A DNA stretch of 64,000 nucleotides from Lentzea alba (lineage in GTDB: Bacteria; Actinomycetota; Actinomycetes; Mycobacteriales; Pseudonocardiaceae): positions 186,001-250,000 of the forward strand of contig NZ_JAAMPJ010000014.1 in the NCBI RefSeq assembly GCF_011067745.1, given 5' to 3'. Numbering within the stretch: position 1 is the first letter of the stretch; every line of letters starts with the position of its first letter. Shown piece by piece: positions 8,006 to 15,589 of this stretch. A program made the position numbers and the translations under genes. Under the pieces are notes generated by a model, which was not told the origin of the DNA, made no database searches, and worked only from the letters and a program-made list of their open reading frames with translations.

Positions 8006-8463
8006 GGCCGTGCGACCAGGCTGTTCGCGCGGGCCACCAGGCGCGGCAGGAAGTGGTCCCAGCCCTGGACGTGGTCGCGGTAGGCCTGCTCCAGCACGGC
8101 CGCTTCCCAGCCGCGCTCGCGGAAGCCGGTCTCCTTGAAGCGCAACACCGTGCCGTCGCCGGAGGGGACGAGGTCGATCGTGACGAGCAGCGAGTTGTCC
8201 GGAGCCGCCGAGTCCCCGTCGTACACCCAGCGGAACGCGAACCGGCGCGGCGGATCGGCCTCCACGACGGTGAGCTGCTCGACCTTGGCGTCCGGCGAAC
8301 CCGGATCGCCGAAGGTGATCGTGCCGGTGCCGCCGGGAACGGCGTCGAGCTCGGCGTCGTCGGGCCACCACTCGCGCAGGTGCTCGGCGGAGCTGATCAC
8401 CTCGTAGACCACCTCGGGGGTGGCGTCGATCCGCAGTTCCCTCTCGATGCTTCCGTACTCCAC
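8002..8463 (-). CDS. SRPBCC/AHSA1-domain protein
   Basis: 153 residues, first gene of the three-gene ArsR operon. Family features include ELRIDATPEVVYEVISSAEHLREWW, PRRFAFRWVY, and the closing helix YRDHVQGWDHFLPRLV. GTG 8463 is chosen over the upstream ATG because GGAGAA lies at good spacing just before it and the operator sits further upstream. The ligand is unknown. Confidence 0.85.
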   Translation of the reverse strand: MEYGSIERELRIDATPEVVYEVISSAEHLREWWPDDAELDAVPGGTGTITFGDPGSPDAKVEQLTVVEADPPRRFAFRWVYDGDSAAPDNSLLVTIDLVPSGDGTVLRFKETGFRERGWEAAVLEQAYRDHVQGWDHFLPRLVARANSLVARP

Positions 8464-8482
8464 GGGCTTCTCCCATCTATTC

Positions 8483-8497
8483 GCAACCAACGGTTGC
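8483..8497. promoter_or_regulatory. ArsR operator, proximal site
   Basis: GCAACC and GGTTGC with a three-base spacer, just upstream of the first SRPBCC gene. The same sequence recurs 40 bases further upstream, so the two sites sit on nearly the same helix face. Confidence 0.7.
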
Positions 8498-8522
8498 ACG
8501 TTAACCGTCGCCCGCCAGTAGC

Positions 8523-8537
8523 GCAACCTTTGGTTGC
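8523..8537. promoter_or_regulatory. ArsR operator, distal site
   Basis: Second GCAACC-N3-GGTTGC site, centre to centre 40 bases from the proximal one. It lies about 50 bases before the GTG at 8588, so it could also affect the divergent P-loop gene. Confidence 0.7.
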
Positions 8538-8587
8538 GTGAATGAATTCGGTCGACCCGGCGGCGTCACGTCCCGATACTCGCCGGA

Positions 8588-9661
8588 GTGATCTCGTTGC
8601 CTGTGCTGTGGCTGTCCGGTCCGCCCGGAGTGGGCAAGACGACCGTCGCCTGGGAGCTGTTCGAGCGACTCGGCCGGCGGGGTCTGGCTGTCGGCCACGT
8701 CGACATCGACCAGCTCGGCATGTGCCCCGAACCCGCCGGCGATCCCGGTCGTTATCTGCTCAAGGCCCGCGCGCTCGCCGCGGTGGCCGCGAACTTCCGG
8801 GACGCCGGCGCCCAGTGCCTGGTCGTGCCCGGCGTCACCGATTCAGGCCGCGAACCCGAGCCGGTGCCGAACACGGAGATCACAACGTGTCGGCTGCGGG
8901 CAGACCCGGCGGAGCTGACCCGCCGGATCACCGGCCGTGGCGGCATGACGGACCTCGCCGAGGCGCTCGCCCACGCCGAGGCCGCCGACCTCGCGCCCGG
9001 TGCATGGGTGGACACCACCGGGTTGTCCGTCAGCGAGGTCGCGGACCGGGTGCTGGACCGGACCGATTGGCCCGACGCACCCGCGCCGGCGCCGAAACCC
9101 TTGCGGCAGTACGAGGATCCGGGCGAGATCCTGCTGCTGTGCGGACCGGCCGCCGTCGGGAAGTCGACCGTCGGCTGGCACGTCTACCAACAGCTCCAGC
9201 GCGCAGGACGGAACGCCGCGTTCGCCGACCTCGACCAGATCTCCTTTCACCGCCCCGAACTCGGCCACCACGTCCGCGCCGCCAACCTCGCCGCGGTCTG
9301 GCACACCTTCCGCGCCGCGGGGGCCGACTGCCTGGTCGCGGTCGGCCCGCTGGAGGACCCCACCCCGTACACGGCGGCGTTTCCCGCCGCCACGATCACG
9401 TTGTGCTGCCTGGACGCCGGCCGCGACGTGCTCCTCGACCGCGCCACGCGCCGAGCCCGAGGCGACTCTCCAGCGCCAGGTCTTGCCGGTGACACATTGC
9501 TGGGGCAGCCTCCAGACCGGCTGCGGGACATCGCGGACCAGGCGGCACGCACGGTCGAGGCGATGCGCGGCAAGGGCGATCTGCACGTGCAGACCGACCA
9601 CCGGCGCCCGGACGAGATCGCCGCCGAGATCCTCCGGAACACGGCGTATTTCCCTGCCTGA
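8588..9661 (+). CDS. Tandem P-loop nucleotide kinase-like protein
   Basis: 357 residues made of two similar halves. Each has a Walker A motif (GPPGVGKTT at 11-19, GPAAVGKST at 186-194). Each then has a helix, a HVDIDQ or FADLDQI strand about 20 residues later, a conserved RAANLAAVW/KARALAAVAANFR helix, and a 'CLV' strand. This looks like an internal duplication of an AAA/adenylylsulfate-kinase-like domain. Substrate unknown. The start GTG 8588 is divergent from the ArsR operon. Confidence 0.7.
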   Translation: MISLPVLWLSGPPGVGKTTVAWELFERLGRRGLAVGHVDIDQLGMCPEPAGDPGRYLLKARALAAVAANFRDAGAQCLVVPGVTDSGREPEPVPNTEITTCRLRADPAELTRRITGRGGMTDLAEALAHAEAADLAPGAWVDTTGLSVSEVADRVLDRTDWPDAPAPAPKPLRQYEDPGEILLLCGPAAVGKSTVGWHVYQQLQRAGRNAAFADLDQISFHRPELGHHVRAANLAAVWHTFRAAGADCLVAVGPLEDPTPYTAAFPAATITLCCLDAGRDVLLDRATRRARGDSPAPGLAGDTLLGQPPDRLRDIADQAARTVEAMRGKGDLHVQTDHRRPDEIAAEILRNTAYFPA

Positions 9662-9709
9662 CGGCCCCTCCTCCCCAGGTACAAGGGGAAATAGAGGGGG
9701 AACACGCCC

Positions 9710-10756
9710 ATGGTCTGCTTCATCCTGCCCGCGCATCTGCTCATCGAGCTCGCGGAAGCCGGCAACGTCGACATCCGCGACACCATCCCGACCCTGCTCG
9801 CCTCGGCCGCCCTGCGCACCCAGCGCGACACGCTGACCGAGGCCATCCAGTTCCTCGACCTCAACGCCGCCCAGCTGCGCGGTCCGGCCAGCGAGTTCAA
9901 GGCCGTGCACGACGTCCAGGCGGGCGACGAGCGCAACCTGCCCGGTGTCATGCGCCGCAAGGAAGGCGACGGCGCCTCGAACGACCCGGCCGTCAACGAC
10001 GCGTTCGACAACGCCGACAAGACCTACGACTTCTACCGCGACGTCCTCGGCCGCCACAGCGTCGACGGCAACGGCCTCAAGCTCGTCAGCTCGGTGCACT
10101 TCGGCCGCGGCTTCGACAACGCCTTCTGGGACGGCACCCAGATGGTCTACGGCGACGGCAGCGGCAAGGTCTTCCAGCCCGGCGCGCTCGCCCGCGACAT
10201 CTCGGTCGTCGGTCACGAGATCACGCACGGCGTCGTGCAGTACACAGCGGGTCTGCGCTACCGCAAGCAGTCCGGCGCGTTGAACGAGTCCATGGCCGAC
10301 GTGTTCGGCTCACTGGTCAAGCAGCACGCTCTCGGCCACAGCGCCGACCAGGCCGACTGGCTCGTCGGCGCGGGCATCCTCGGCACGCAGCTGCAGGGCG
10401 TCGCGCTGCGGTCGATGAAGGACCCCGGCACCGCCCACCAGCTCGACCGCCAGCCCGGCCACATGCGCTCCTACGTCGACCTGCCCGACGACGGCAACCC
10501 TCGCAACGACAACGGCGGCGTGCACATCAACTCCGGCATCCCCAACAAGGCCTTCCACCTCGTCGCGACGCGGCTGGGCGGCAACGCCTGGGAGAAGGCC
10601 GGCAAGGTCTGGTACGACGCGCTCGCCACCAAGCTCCGGGTGAACTCGAACTTCGCGGAAGCCGCCGCGGCGACCGTGGCGTCGGCGCAGGCGCTGTTCG
10701 GGACCGAGGTAGCCAACGTCGTGCGCGCGTCCTGGAACGACGTCGGCGTCAACTAG
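9710..10756 (+). CDS. M4 metallopeptidase, protealysin-like
   Basis: 348 residues. The zinc site is complete: HEITH (H169, E170, H173), glutamate ligand in NESMAD (E193) and a later GGVHINSGIPNKAF with the transition-state His. There is no signal peptide. The short N-terminal region (about 1-60) fits the brief propeptide of protealysin-like M4 enzymes rather than the long thermolysin propeptide, so it may stay in the cytosol or leave by a non-Sec route. ATG 9710 follows an A/G-rich stretch. It overlaps the convergent HxlR gene by eight bases. Confidence 0.88.
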   Translation: MVCFILPAHLLIELAEAGNVDIRDTIPTLLASAALRTQRDTLTEAIQFLDLNAAQLRGPASEFKAVHDVQAGDERNLPGVMRRKEGDGASNDPAVNDAFDNADKTYDFYRDVLGRHSVDGNGLKLVSSVHFGRGFDNAFWDGTQMVYGDGSGKVFQPGALARDISVVGHEITHGVVQYTAGLRYRKQSGALNESMADVFGSLVKQHALGHSADQADWLVGAGILGTQLQGVALRSMKDPGTAHQLDRQPGHMRSYVDLPDDGNPRNDNGGVHINSGIPNKAFHLVATRLGGNAWEKAGKVWYDALATKLRVNSNFAEAAAATVASAQALFGTEVANVVRASWNDVGVN

Positions 10757-11231
10757 CGGGTGAGACACCGTCGACTTCGGCGTGGACCGTGTCGTTGGTG
10801 ATCGGCCGGCCGCAGTGGTGGCAGACCAGGTCGACCTGGACCCGCTCGCCACAGGAGTGCCGGCGGACGAGGACGGGGCTCTCCACCGCCCACCTGTCGC
10901 CCCACTGGCTGAGGGCGAGCATCACCGGGAACAGCTCCCGGCCCGCCTCGGTGAGGTGGTACTCGTGGCGCGGCGGATGCTCGTTGTAGAGCCGGCGCTC
11001 GACGACCCCGGCGGCCTCCAGCTTGCGCAGCCGGTCGGCGAGGATGTCTCGGGACACACCGGTGTAGCCGGCGATGCGCGCGAAACGGTGCACACCGTAG
11101 CCGATCTCCCGGATGGCCAGTAACGACCACTTCTCGCCGAGGACGTCCAAAGCCGCCGCGAGTGAGCACGGGCGAACGCCCAGGGGCAGGTCGGCCATGC
11201 GGACGCCGGGCCGCGGTTCGGGATCGGTCAT
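10749..11231 (-). CDS. HxlR-family transcriptional regulator
   Basis: 160 residues. The winged helix of HxlR proteins is clear: CSLAAALDVLGEKWSLLAIREI, GVSRDILADRLRKLEAAGVVERR, and HEYHLTEAGREL. The conserved N-terminal Cys before the helix is present. The C-terminal tail has CGE...CHHCGRP, a possible zinc ribbon. HxlR proteins often sense electrophiles or oxidants through Cys. The gene faces the hydrolase/Fe-S operon across a long inverted repeat and probably controls it. Confidence 0.9.
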   Translation of the reverse strand: MTDPEPRPGVRMADLPLGVRPCSLAAALDVLGEKWSLLAIREIGYGVHRFARIAGYTGVSRDILADRLRKLEAAGVVERRLYNEHPPRHEYHLTEAGRELFPVMLALSQWGDRWAVESPVLVRRHSCGERVQVDLVCHHCGRPITNDTVHAEVDGVSPAS

Positions 11232-11245
11232 GACCTCACCCTAAT

Positions 11246-11316
11246 CGAGTGTGTTGTGTTTTCCAACCGACTGCCCTACTGTATCGGTCAGTCGGTTGGA
11301 AAACACAACACACTCG
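11246..11316. promoter_or_regulatory. 28-bp perfect inverted repeat, divergent operator
   Basis: The arms 11246-11273 and 11289-11316 are exact reverse complements, separated by 15 bases. Each arm contains CCAACCGACTG (or its complement) and an A/T-rich TTGTGTTTT stretch. It fills almost the whole gap between the HxlR gene and the hydrolase gene. Each arm is long enough to hold a whole protein site, so it could be two mirrored HxlR sites around both promoters. Confidence 0.7.
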
Positions 11317-11330
11317 CCACGAGGACGGCC

Positions 11331-12206
11331 ATGTCGATGATCACCAACACCGGTTCCGGAATCAGCGTCCCCGGGACGAAGAGCCACTTCCTCGAGGCGA
11401 CCGAACCGGGCCACCAGGGCCGGCTGCGCTACCTCACCGGTGGCAGCGGCGCGCCGCTGGTCCTGCTGCACACCGTGCGCACCCAGGCCGAGCACTTCCG
11501 CCACCTCATTCCGTTGGTGCAGCAGCAGTACACCGTCTACGCGCTGGACCTGCCGGGCATGGGTTACTCGGAGATCGTGCCCGGCGCGTCCTACGAAGAA
11601 CCCGCCATGCGCGCCGCCGTGACCAGGCTCCTCACCCAGCTCGATCTGAGCGACGTGACCCTGCTCGGCGAGTCGATGGGCGCCACGCTGGCTCTCACCG
11701 CGGCGGCCGACCTCCCCGACCGCGTCCGGCGGGTCGTCGCGGTGAACGCCTACGACTTCGCCGGCGGCATCGCCAGGTCCAGCCTGCTCGCCCGCCTGAT
11801 CATCACCGGCGTCATCGCCCCCGGCGTGGGCCCGCTGCTCGCCCGGCTGGAACCCAAAGACGTCATGCGCGCCATCCTGTCCGGCGGCCTCGCCGACCCC
11901 TCCGCCCTGCGCGAGGACTACCTGGACGAGCTCCTCGCCGTCGGCCGCCACCCCGGCTACTCGACCGTCGCCCGCGGCGTCTACCGCAACCTGCCCAGCC
12001 TCATCGCGGCCCGCGCCCGCTACACCGACGTCAAGGCGCCGATCCACCTCGTCTACGGCGAGAAGGACTGGTCCCGCCCCTCGGACCGGCAGGCCAACAA
12101 GGACCTGTTGCCCGGCGCCGAGTTCACCCAGGTCGCGAACGCCGGCCACTTCATCTCCCTGGAACGCCCTGACGTGCCCGCCGACCTGCTGCTCTCGGTC
12201 GCATGA
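11331..12206 (+). CDS. Alpha/beta hydrolase
   Basis: 291 residues. A full catalytic triad is visible: nucleophile elbow GESMG (S115), D246 in YGEKDW, and H273 in NAGHF. The oxyanion strand LVLLHTV is near 43-49. ATG 11331 has GAGGA upstream. It overlaps the following Fe-S gene by four bases (ATGA), and the pair is probably controlled by HxlR. The substrate is unknown; with an HxlR regulator, a role against a reactive compound is a reasonable guess. Confidence 0.9.
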   Translation: MSMITNTGSGISVPGTKSHFLEATEPGHQGRLRYLTGGSGAPLVLLHTVRTQAEHFRHLIPLVQQQYTVYALDLPGMGYSEIVPGASYEEPAMRAAVTRLLTQLDLSDVTLLGESMGATLALTAAADLPDRVRRVVAVNAYDFAGGIARSSLLARLIITGVIAPGVGPLLARLEPKDVMRAILSGGLADPSALREDYLDELLAVGRHPGYSTVARGVYRNLPSLIAARARYTDVKAPIHLVYGEKDWSRPSDRQANKDLLPGAEFTQVANAGHFISLERPDVPADLLLSVA

Positions 12207-13252
12207 CCGGTCCCAAGCTTCCGGCGAAACTCGCGGCACACCCGTCGGTGCAGGCCGTGCTCGCCCAGCGCAGGCCGAGCCCGCCGGCCGTGATCGACGC
12301 GGCCTGGCTGCGCGAACTGTGCCTCGCGGCGGGTGCGGACGACGCCGCCGTGGTCAGCCTGGACCACCCCGACCTGGCCGGCGAGCGCGAACACGCGCTC
12401 GCCGCGTTGCCGGGCACCCGTTCCCTGATCGCAATGGCGTTCCGGATGAACCGCGACAACTGCCGCTCCCCGGCCCGCAGCGTCGCGAACCAGGAGTTCC
12501 ACCAGACCGACGAGCACGCCAACCACGCCGCCCGCAGCGTCACCCAGGCCCTGCAGGACGCCGGTTACCGCGCGCTCAACCCGTCCGTCGGCTTCCCACA
12601 GGAGATGGACCGCTATCCCGGCCGGATCTGGGTGGTGGCGCACAAGACCGTCGCGGTGGCCGCCGGACTCGGCGTTATGGGCCTGCACCGCAACGTGATC
12701 CACCCGAAGTTCGGCAGTTTCGTGCTCCTGGCCACCGTGCTGGTCGACGCGGAGGTGAGCGAGTACGGCCAGGCGCTGGACTACAACCCGTGCATCGACT
12801 GCAAGTTGTGCGTCGCCGCCTGCCCGATCGGCGCCATCCGCAAGGACGGCTCGTTCGACGGACTGGGCTGTGCCACGCACAACTACCGCGAGTTCATGAG
12901 CGGGTTCACCGACTGGGTGCAGACCGTGGCCGACAGCCAGGACGCCGCCGACTACCGCTCCAGGGTCACCGACTCCGAGAGCGCCTCCATGTGGCAGAGC
13001 CTCGCCAACCCGCCGGGCTACAAGTCCGGCTACTGCCTGGCCGTCTGCCCTGCCGGAGAGGACGTCCTGGGTCCGTACCTCGATGATCGCAAGACCTTCA
13101 TGGACACCGTGTTGCGGCCGCTGCAGGAGAAGACGGAGACCCTCTACGTCCTGCCGGGATCGGCCGCGCAGGCACACGCGCAGCGCCGGTTTCCCCACAA
13201 ACCCACCAAGGAGGTCAGCGGCGGCTGGCAGCCTCCGCCGCCTCGGTCGTGA
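12203..13252 (+). CDS. 4Fe-4S protein related to QueG / reductive dehalogenases
   Basis: 349 residues. One ferredoxin cluster is clear: CIDCKLCVAACP (C197, C200, C203, C207). Further cysteines in GYCLAVCPAG (C278, C282) and LGCATH can complete a second. The N-terminal part carries the QueG/RdhA-type fold signature (SLIAMAFRMN, KTVAVAAGLGVMGLHRN). Cytosolic, with no Tat signal. It differs from true QueG, which has a canonical second cluster and HEAT repeats, so it is probably a different reductase. Translation is coupled to the hydrolase. Confidence 0.75.
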   Translation: MTGPKLPAKLAAHPSVQAVLAQRRPSPPAVIDAAWLRELCLAAGADDAAVVSLDHPDLAGEREHALAALPGTRSLIAMAFRMNRDNCRSPARSVANQEFHQTDEHANHAARSVTQALQDAGYRALNPSVGFPQEMDRYPGRIWVVAHKTVAVAAGLGVMGLHRNVIHPKFGSFVLLATVLVDAEVSEYGQALDYNPCIDCKLCVAACPIGAIRKDGSFDGLGCATHNYREFMSGFTDWVQTVADSQDAADYRSRVTDSESASMWQSLANPPGYKSGYCLAVCPAGEDVLGPYLDDRKTFMDTVLRPLQEKTETLYVLPGSAAQAHAQRRFPHKPTKEVSGGWQPPPPRS

Positions 13253-13282
13253 TCAGGCGCGTCCACCAATACCGTTGACCCC

Positions 13283-13558
13283 GTGGGCAACGAGATGAGT
13301 GGCCACGCCTCCGTGGTGATCCAGGTGCGCGAGCTCCACGGCGACCTCGTCCTGCACCTGACGGGCTCGGCCAGTCCGCGGTTCAGGAGCGGCAAGTTCC
13401 CGTACGTGGCACGGCTCGCCGAACTGCACTGGACCAGCGGCGGCCGCTCCGGCGTGCTGGAGATCAGCAACCAGGGCGGGCCGTTCCTGAGCCGCCCCGG
13501 TGACGGCCGTTCGCGCTACGAGCGGGACTTCAGGACCCGGCAGTGGTGCCGGACTTGA
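13283..13558 (+). CDS. Hypothetical protein
   Basis: 91 residues with normal third-position G/C for this genome. No recognised domain. VVIQVRELHGDLVLHLTGSA suggests a beta-rich start. GTG 13283 or ATG 13295 could be the start, both with weak ribosome binding sites. Its last 29 bases overlap the convergent DUF397 gene. Confidence 0.5.
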   Translation: MGNEMSGHASVVIQVRELHGDLVLHLTGSASPRFRSGKFPYVARLAELHWTSGGRSGVLEISNQGGPFLSRPGDGRSRYERDFRTRQWCRT

Positions 13559-13703
13559 CCTGGCGCAGCAGCCGCGTCCACTGGTGGGCCGTGAGCGGGA
13601 GTTCGACCGACGGGGACTTGCTGTCCCGGAGGCCGACGCCACGCCCCACTTCGACACAGTTGCCGTCGCTACCGCTGTAACTACTCTTCCGCCACCTGAT
13701 CAT
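13530..13703 (-). CDS. DUF397 protein
   Basis: 57 residues beginning MIRWRKSSYSGSDGNCVEV and ending in the family pattern RDSKSPSVELPLTAHQWTRLL. DUF397 proteins are paired with XRE/DUF5753 regulators in actinomycetes and behave as small partner proteins (for example in BldB-like and toxin/antitoxin-like sets). ATG 13703 is chosen because GAGGAG stands seven bases before it. The gene starts inside the end of the upstream XRE gene (23-base overlap). Confidence 0.9.
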   Translation of the reverse strand: MIRWRKSSYSGSDGNCVEVGRGVGLRDSKSPSVELPLTAHQWTRLLRQVKSGTTAGS

Positions 13704-14547
13704 GCTGAAACTCCTCACCGATGATGTCGGTGATCAGCTTCCTGGTTTGCGACTCGTCCAACGCCGTCCGTCTGAGTGACTTCACAACGGTGTCATAGAG
13801 ACCGACGGAAGGCTGATCTTCGAGAAACACGTTAGCCCCTTCGCTCTCGACGTAGACGATCGGCGGGATCTTCTTGAACTCCAGCAGGTCGAAGTCTCCC
13901 GCCAGTCCGGCGTGCGGGCCGAACGCTGTGGGAATCACGCGAATCGTGAGATAGGGCCGGACCGACAGACGCAACAGGTGGTGCAGCTGCTCCGCCATGA
14001 CGCGCCCGTCTCCCACAGGAAGCCGCAACGCCTGTTCGTGCATGAAGATCGCGACGGTTCGATGGCCGTCGAGAACGGCCTTCTGGCGTGCGATCCGGTT
14101 GTTGATGACGGTGGGGCGCTCGTCGGCGGACAACTTCGTCGAGGCGTTGACGACATACGGGATGTACGCGGGTGCCTGCAGCAGGCCGTGCACGACATTC
14201 ATCGACCAGCCGGTGATGTCCGAGGCGATCTTCTCGTGCTCGCGCAGTGTGCGCGCTCGGTCCGTCATGCCGGACTTGGTGGGCTGCAACCAGTCCCTGA
14301 TGTGGGCGTCGTGGTGCAGCGCCATGAGGTGGTCGAACTCTGCGGGCGGTGTGCGCAGCAGACCGAGCAACTGGGCGAGTTCGACCTGGGTCGTGCCTTC
14401 CTTGCCGTTGATGAGCTCCGAGACCTTGGCCTCCTGCCACCCCAGCAAATCGGCGGCGGCTCGGTTGGTCAGGTTGGCCGCCCGCAGCAGCCTCCGTATC
14501 GCGTCGCCGAACTCGCGGCCGCGCACCGTTGATCTCCGCAAAGGCAT
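13681..14547 (-). CDS. XRE regulator with DUF5753 domain
   Basis: 288 residues. The N-terminal Cro/C1-type HTH (about 10-70) includes LTNRAAADLLGWQEAKVSELINGKEG. The remaining 200 residues are the DUF5753 sensor-like domain (VHGLLQAPAYIPYVV, FMHEQALRLPVGDGRVMAEQL, and the GDFDLLEF/VYVES segment). It is the standard partner of DUF397. Such pairs occur in dozens of copies in actinomycete genomes, often influencing development or antibiotic production. Confidence 0.92.
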   Translation of the reverse strand: MPLRRSTVRGREFGDAIRRLLRAANLTNRAAADLLGWQEAKVSELINGKEGTTQVELAQLLGLLRTPPAEFDHLMALHHDAHIRDWLQPTKSGMTDRARTLREHEKIASDITGWSMNVVHGLLQAPAYIPYVVNASTKLSADERPTVINNRIARQKAVLDGHRTVAIFMHEQALRLPVGDGRVMAEQLHHLLRLSVRPYLTIRVIPTAFGPHAGLAGDFDLLEFKKIPPIVYVESEGANVFLEDQPSVGLYDTVVKSLRRTALDESQTRKLITDIIGEEFQHDQVAEE

Positions 14548-14635
14548 GCAGGGACGGTAGAACCGCCCGTCCGTTTGGTTCCACCCATTCGCCGCAGGTC
14601 AACCTGAAAGCGTGCTGTTTGGAGGCGTTCCACAC

Positions 14636-15589
14636 TCACGGCGAAGGGAAGCCCGGCGACGGGGCCGAGATCAGTTTCTGCGCCAGGGCACGCACTTCTG
14701 GGCTCATCTGGGTGGCCAGGTGGGCGCCCGGCGACCACGAGTCCTCCCTGAGGACGTTGCTCCAGTAGCCGTATTCGATGCGAGCCATCTCGAGGTTCGC
14801 GTCCGAGTCGATCGGTTGGCCGTACAAGGCTCTTGCCTCTGGCGAGTTGAAGACTCTGCCTATGTTCTCCTGCCCGGCGTCGCCGAGTGCCAGGTAGATG
14901 GCGGCGATACCCAGGTGCACAGCGTTGCCGACCGTTCCTGCGGGGTAGCCGTGCGTTCCGGCGAAGGCGCCGAGACGTGACTCCTGATCAGGCTTGATCG
15001 CACCGGATTCGACCAGCAGCAAGGTGGCTGTGCGGCTGGAGAGTGACGGAGACATCAGAAGGTCGGTCACGTCGAGAGCGGCACCGATCGGACCGGTGCG
15101 GTCATCGCCGAAGCGGCCGTTCACGTTTCCCACGCCACTTGTCGTGCCGACCGGGTTTTGGGCCGGAATGAGCAATGGATCGGGCCGGGTGCCTGAGGGA
15201 AGGCCGGCCGCGGCCGTCGTCGTGATGTCCGAGGTGGACGCCGGTCCGGTCATCCCGCGCGGTGCCGGTACTTCTTGACCCAGGCCGCCGGCGAGGGTGG
15301 CGAGCCGGGTGGCGTTGTCGCTCTCCCGCTGGTCGTACTCGGCAGTGGTCGCCCGCATCTTGGCCGTCGCCGTCGCCAGTTCGTCCATTTCGGACTGAAG
15401 ACTGGCGCGGCCGGTCCTGGCGGTCGCCTCCGCGGCCGTGACGAGCGACTGGCCGATCTGTCCGAAAGCGTTGCCTCTCAGGGTCACTGTGGCGGTCGCC
15501 AGAGCCTGACGCACCTCGGCGGTCAGCTCGTCCAGCGTGCGCGCGTGGCGGGCCAATGCGGCGGTGACCACCTCGTAGGAATCGTTCAT
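14636..15589 (-). CDS. EspC-like type VII secretion substrate candidate
   Basis: 317 residues. The first 100 residues are two amphipathic helices (SYEVVTAALARHARTLDELTAEVRQAL and MDELATATAKMRATTAEYDQRE) like the EspC/WXG superfamily of type VII substrates. The rest is a low-complexity linker and an alpha-helical domain unknown to me (LLMSPSLSSRTATLLL, GTVGNAVHLGIAAIYLALGDAG). The start ATG overlaps the stop of the WxG gene upstream (ATGA), so both are made together. No ESX core gene lies in the window. Confidence 0.65.
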   Translation of the reverse strand: MNDSYEVVTAALARHARTLDELTAEVRQALATATVTLRGNAFGQIGQSLVTAAEATARTGRASLQSEMDELATATAKMRATTAEYDQRESDNATRLATLAGGLGQEVPAPRGMTGPASTSDITTTAAAGLPSGTRPDPLLIPAQNPVGTTSGVGNVNGRFGDDRTGPIGAALDVTDLLMSPSLSSRTATLLLVESGAIKPDQESRLGAFAGTHGYPAGTVGNAVHLGIAAIYLALGDAGQENIGRVFNSPEARALYGQPIDSDANLEMARIEYGYWSNVLREDSWSPGAHLATQMSPEVRALAQKLISAPSPGFPSP

